Source: Streptomyces mangrovi (GTDB taxonomy: Bacteria > Actinomycetota > Actinomycetes > Streptomycetales > Streptomycetaceae). Taken from it: a stretch of 64,000 nucleotides of DNA. How positions within the stretch are numbered: position 1 is the first letter of the stretch; every line of letters begins with the position of its first letter. Below the pieces are notes generated by a model. The model ran no database searches and was not told the DNA's origin. It saw only the letters and a program-made list of their open reading frames with translations. Positions 63,682 through 64,000 of this stretch are shown here, in pieces. Made by a program: the position numbers and the translations under genes. The DNA is taken from NCBI RefSeq assembly GCF_900114215.1, contig NZ_FOSG01000002.1, positions 310,001-374,000 on the forward strand, in the 5' to 3' direction.

Positions 63682-64000
63682 ATGCAGAGACGTTCCCGTC
63701 GGATACTCGCGGCCGCGAGCGCGGTCGCCGCCCTCGCGGCCACGGCCCCCAGCGCCGTCGCGACACCGCAGGAGAGCTCACCGGACGCCGTACAGGCCCT
63801 GGCCCGGCCCAACTTCAAGATGCCGTTCCTCTGCGGTCAGGTCTGGCGAGGCAGCAACTGGAACGGACACAGCCCGGCCCGCTCGATCGACTGGAACCAC
63901 TACGACGCGAACGGCAACCCGGACGACTTCAAGCGCCGGGTGTTCGCCAGCGCCGGCGGCACCGTCCTCTCCTCCCACTACTCCACCACCACCGGCTACG
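63682..64000 (+). CDS. Secreted M23-type peptidase (C-terminus beyond window)
   Basis: From ATG 63682, with AGGGGAAG 4-5 nt upstream, 106 codons are open to the window end. A signal peptide (MQRRSRRILAAASAVAAL, cut near VATP) precedes a region reading MPFLCGQVWRGSNWNGHSPA, then RSIDWNHY and RRVFASAGGTVLSSHYSTTTG, which matches the N-terminal part of LasA/LytM-type M23 domains, where SIDWNHYD carries the first zinc ligand pair. The second HxH motif would lie outside the window. It likely cleaves peptidoglycan peptides outside the cell. Confidence 0.8.
   Translation, partial: MQRRSRRILAAASAVAALAATAPSAVATPQESSPDAVQALARPNFKMPFLCGQVWRGSNWNGHSPARSIDWNHYDANGNPDDFKRRVFASAGGTVLSSHYSTTTGY

Overview
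The window is high-GC actinobacterial chromosome, almost certainly Streptomyces or a close relative. GTG and TTG starts are frequent, codons are strongly G/C-ending, and several genes lack a Shine-Dalgarno but carry a TANNNT box 5-7 nt before the start. The gene content is typical of the Streptomyces core: mycothiol synthesis, DUF3107, DUF3117, DUF3152, SpoIIE-type phosphatases and a BldK-type peptide importer. I see no phage, integrase, insertion sequence, CRISPR array, rRNA, tRNA or biosynthetic gene cluster. All positions and starts come from reading the sequence; no database search was run.

Layout. 1-2.9 kb: a PelF-like glycosyltransferase overlapping a membrane protein cut by the window edge, part of an exopolysaccharide-type module. 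3.1-12.3 kb: DUF3152 metzincin-like protein, alpha/beta hydrolase, TetR, DUF3107, ferritin-like protein and RhlE helicase (as I recall, the order of Mycobacterium tuberculosis Rv3207c-Rv3211), then a second hydrolase and MarC. 12.4-23.2 kb: PHP phosphoesterase, zinc-ribbon protein, SUFU-domain protein, CorA, EamA transporter, lipoprotein, then a magnesium-flavoured trio (PRC/MgtE_N/CBS protein, DUF1003 protein, Mrp). 23.3-28.5 kb: an envelope-stress block transcribed sigma factor - anti-sigma - HtrA - TatB, with a divergent O-methyltransferase, matching the mycobacterial SigE locus.

28.8-43.4 kb: enoyl-CoA hydratase, Tag glycosylase, FolP2-like protein, LOG-family protein, lysine/diaminopimelate genes dapE and dapC, ferredoxin fdxA, a GNAT enzyme, an SirB1-type protein, a proline/glycine-rich VanW-domain membrane protein and mshB. 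43.8-52.4 kb: an S9 peptidase convergent with a five-gene peptide ABC importer in the order permease, binding protein, permease, ATPase, ATPase, so cytoplasmic peptide hydrolysis sits beside peptide uptake. 53.2-60.6 kb: TypA/BipA and two multidomain SpoIIE phosphatases that also carry HATPase domains. 60.7-64 kb: a GntR/UTRA regulator, a secreted subtilisin and a divergent secreted M23-type peptidase cut by the window edge.

Most operons are bounded by long GC-rich inverted repeats, the strongest a perfect 33-bp stem at 46015-46085. Nothing here is an obviously new multi-gene system. The most unusual points are a 30-bp in-frame minisatellite inside the kinase-like domain of one SpoIIE phosphatase, a full metzincin motif in the DUF3152 protein, an MgtE-like sensor without a channel, a cluster of leaderless promoters, and a gene-free 0.8-kb stretch with a consensus -35 box pointing away from the neighbouring genes.
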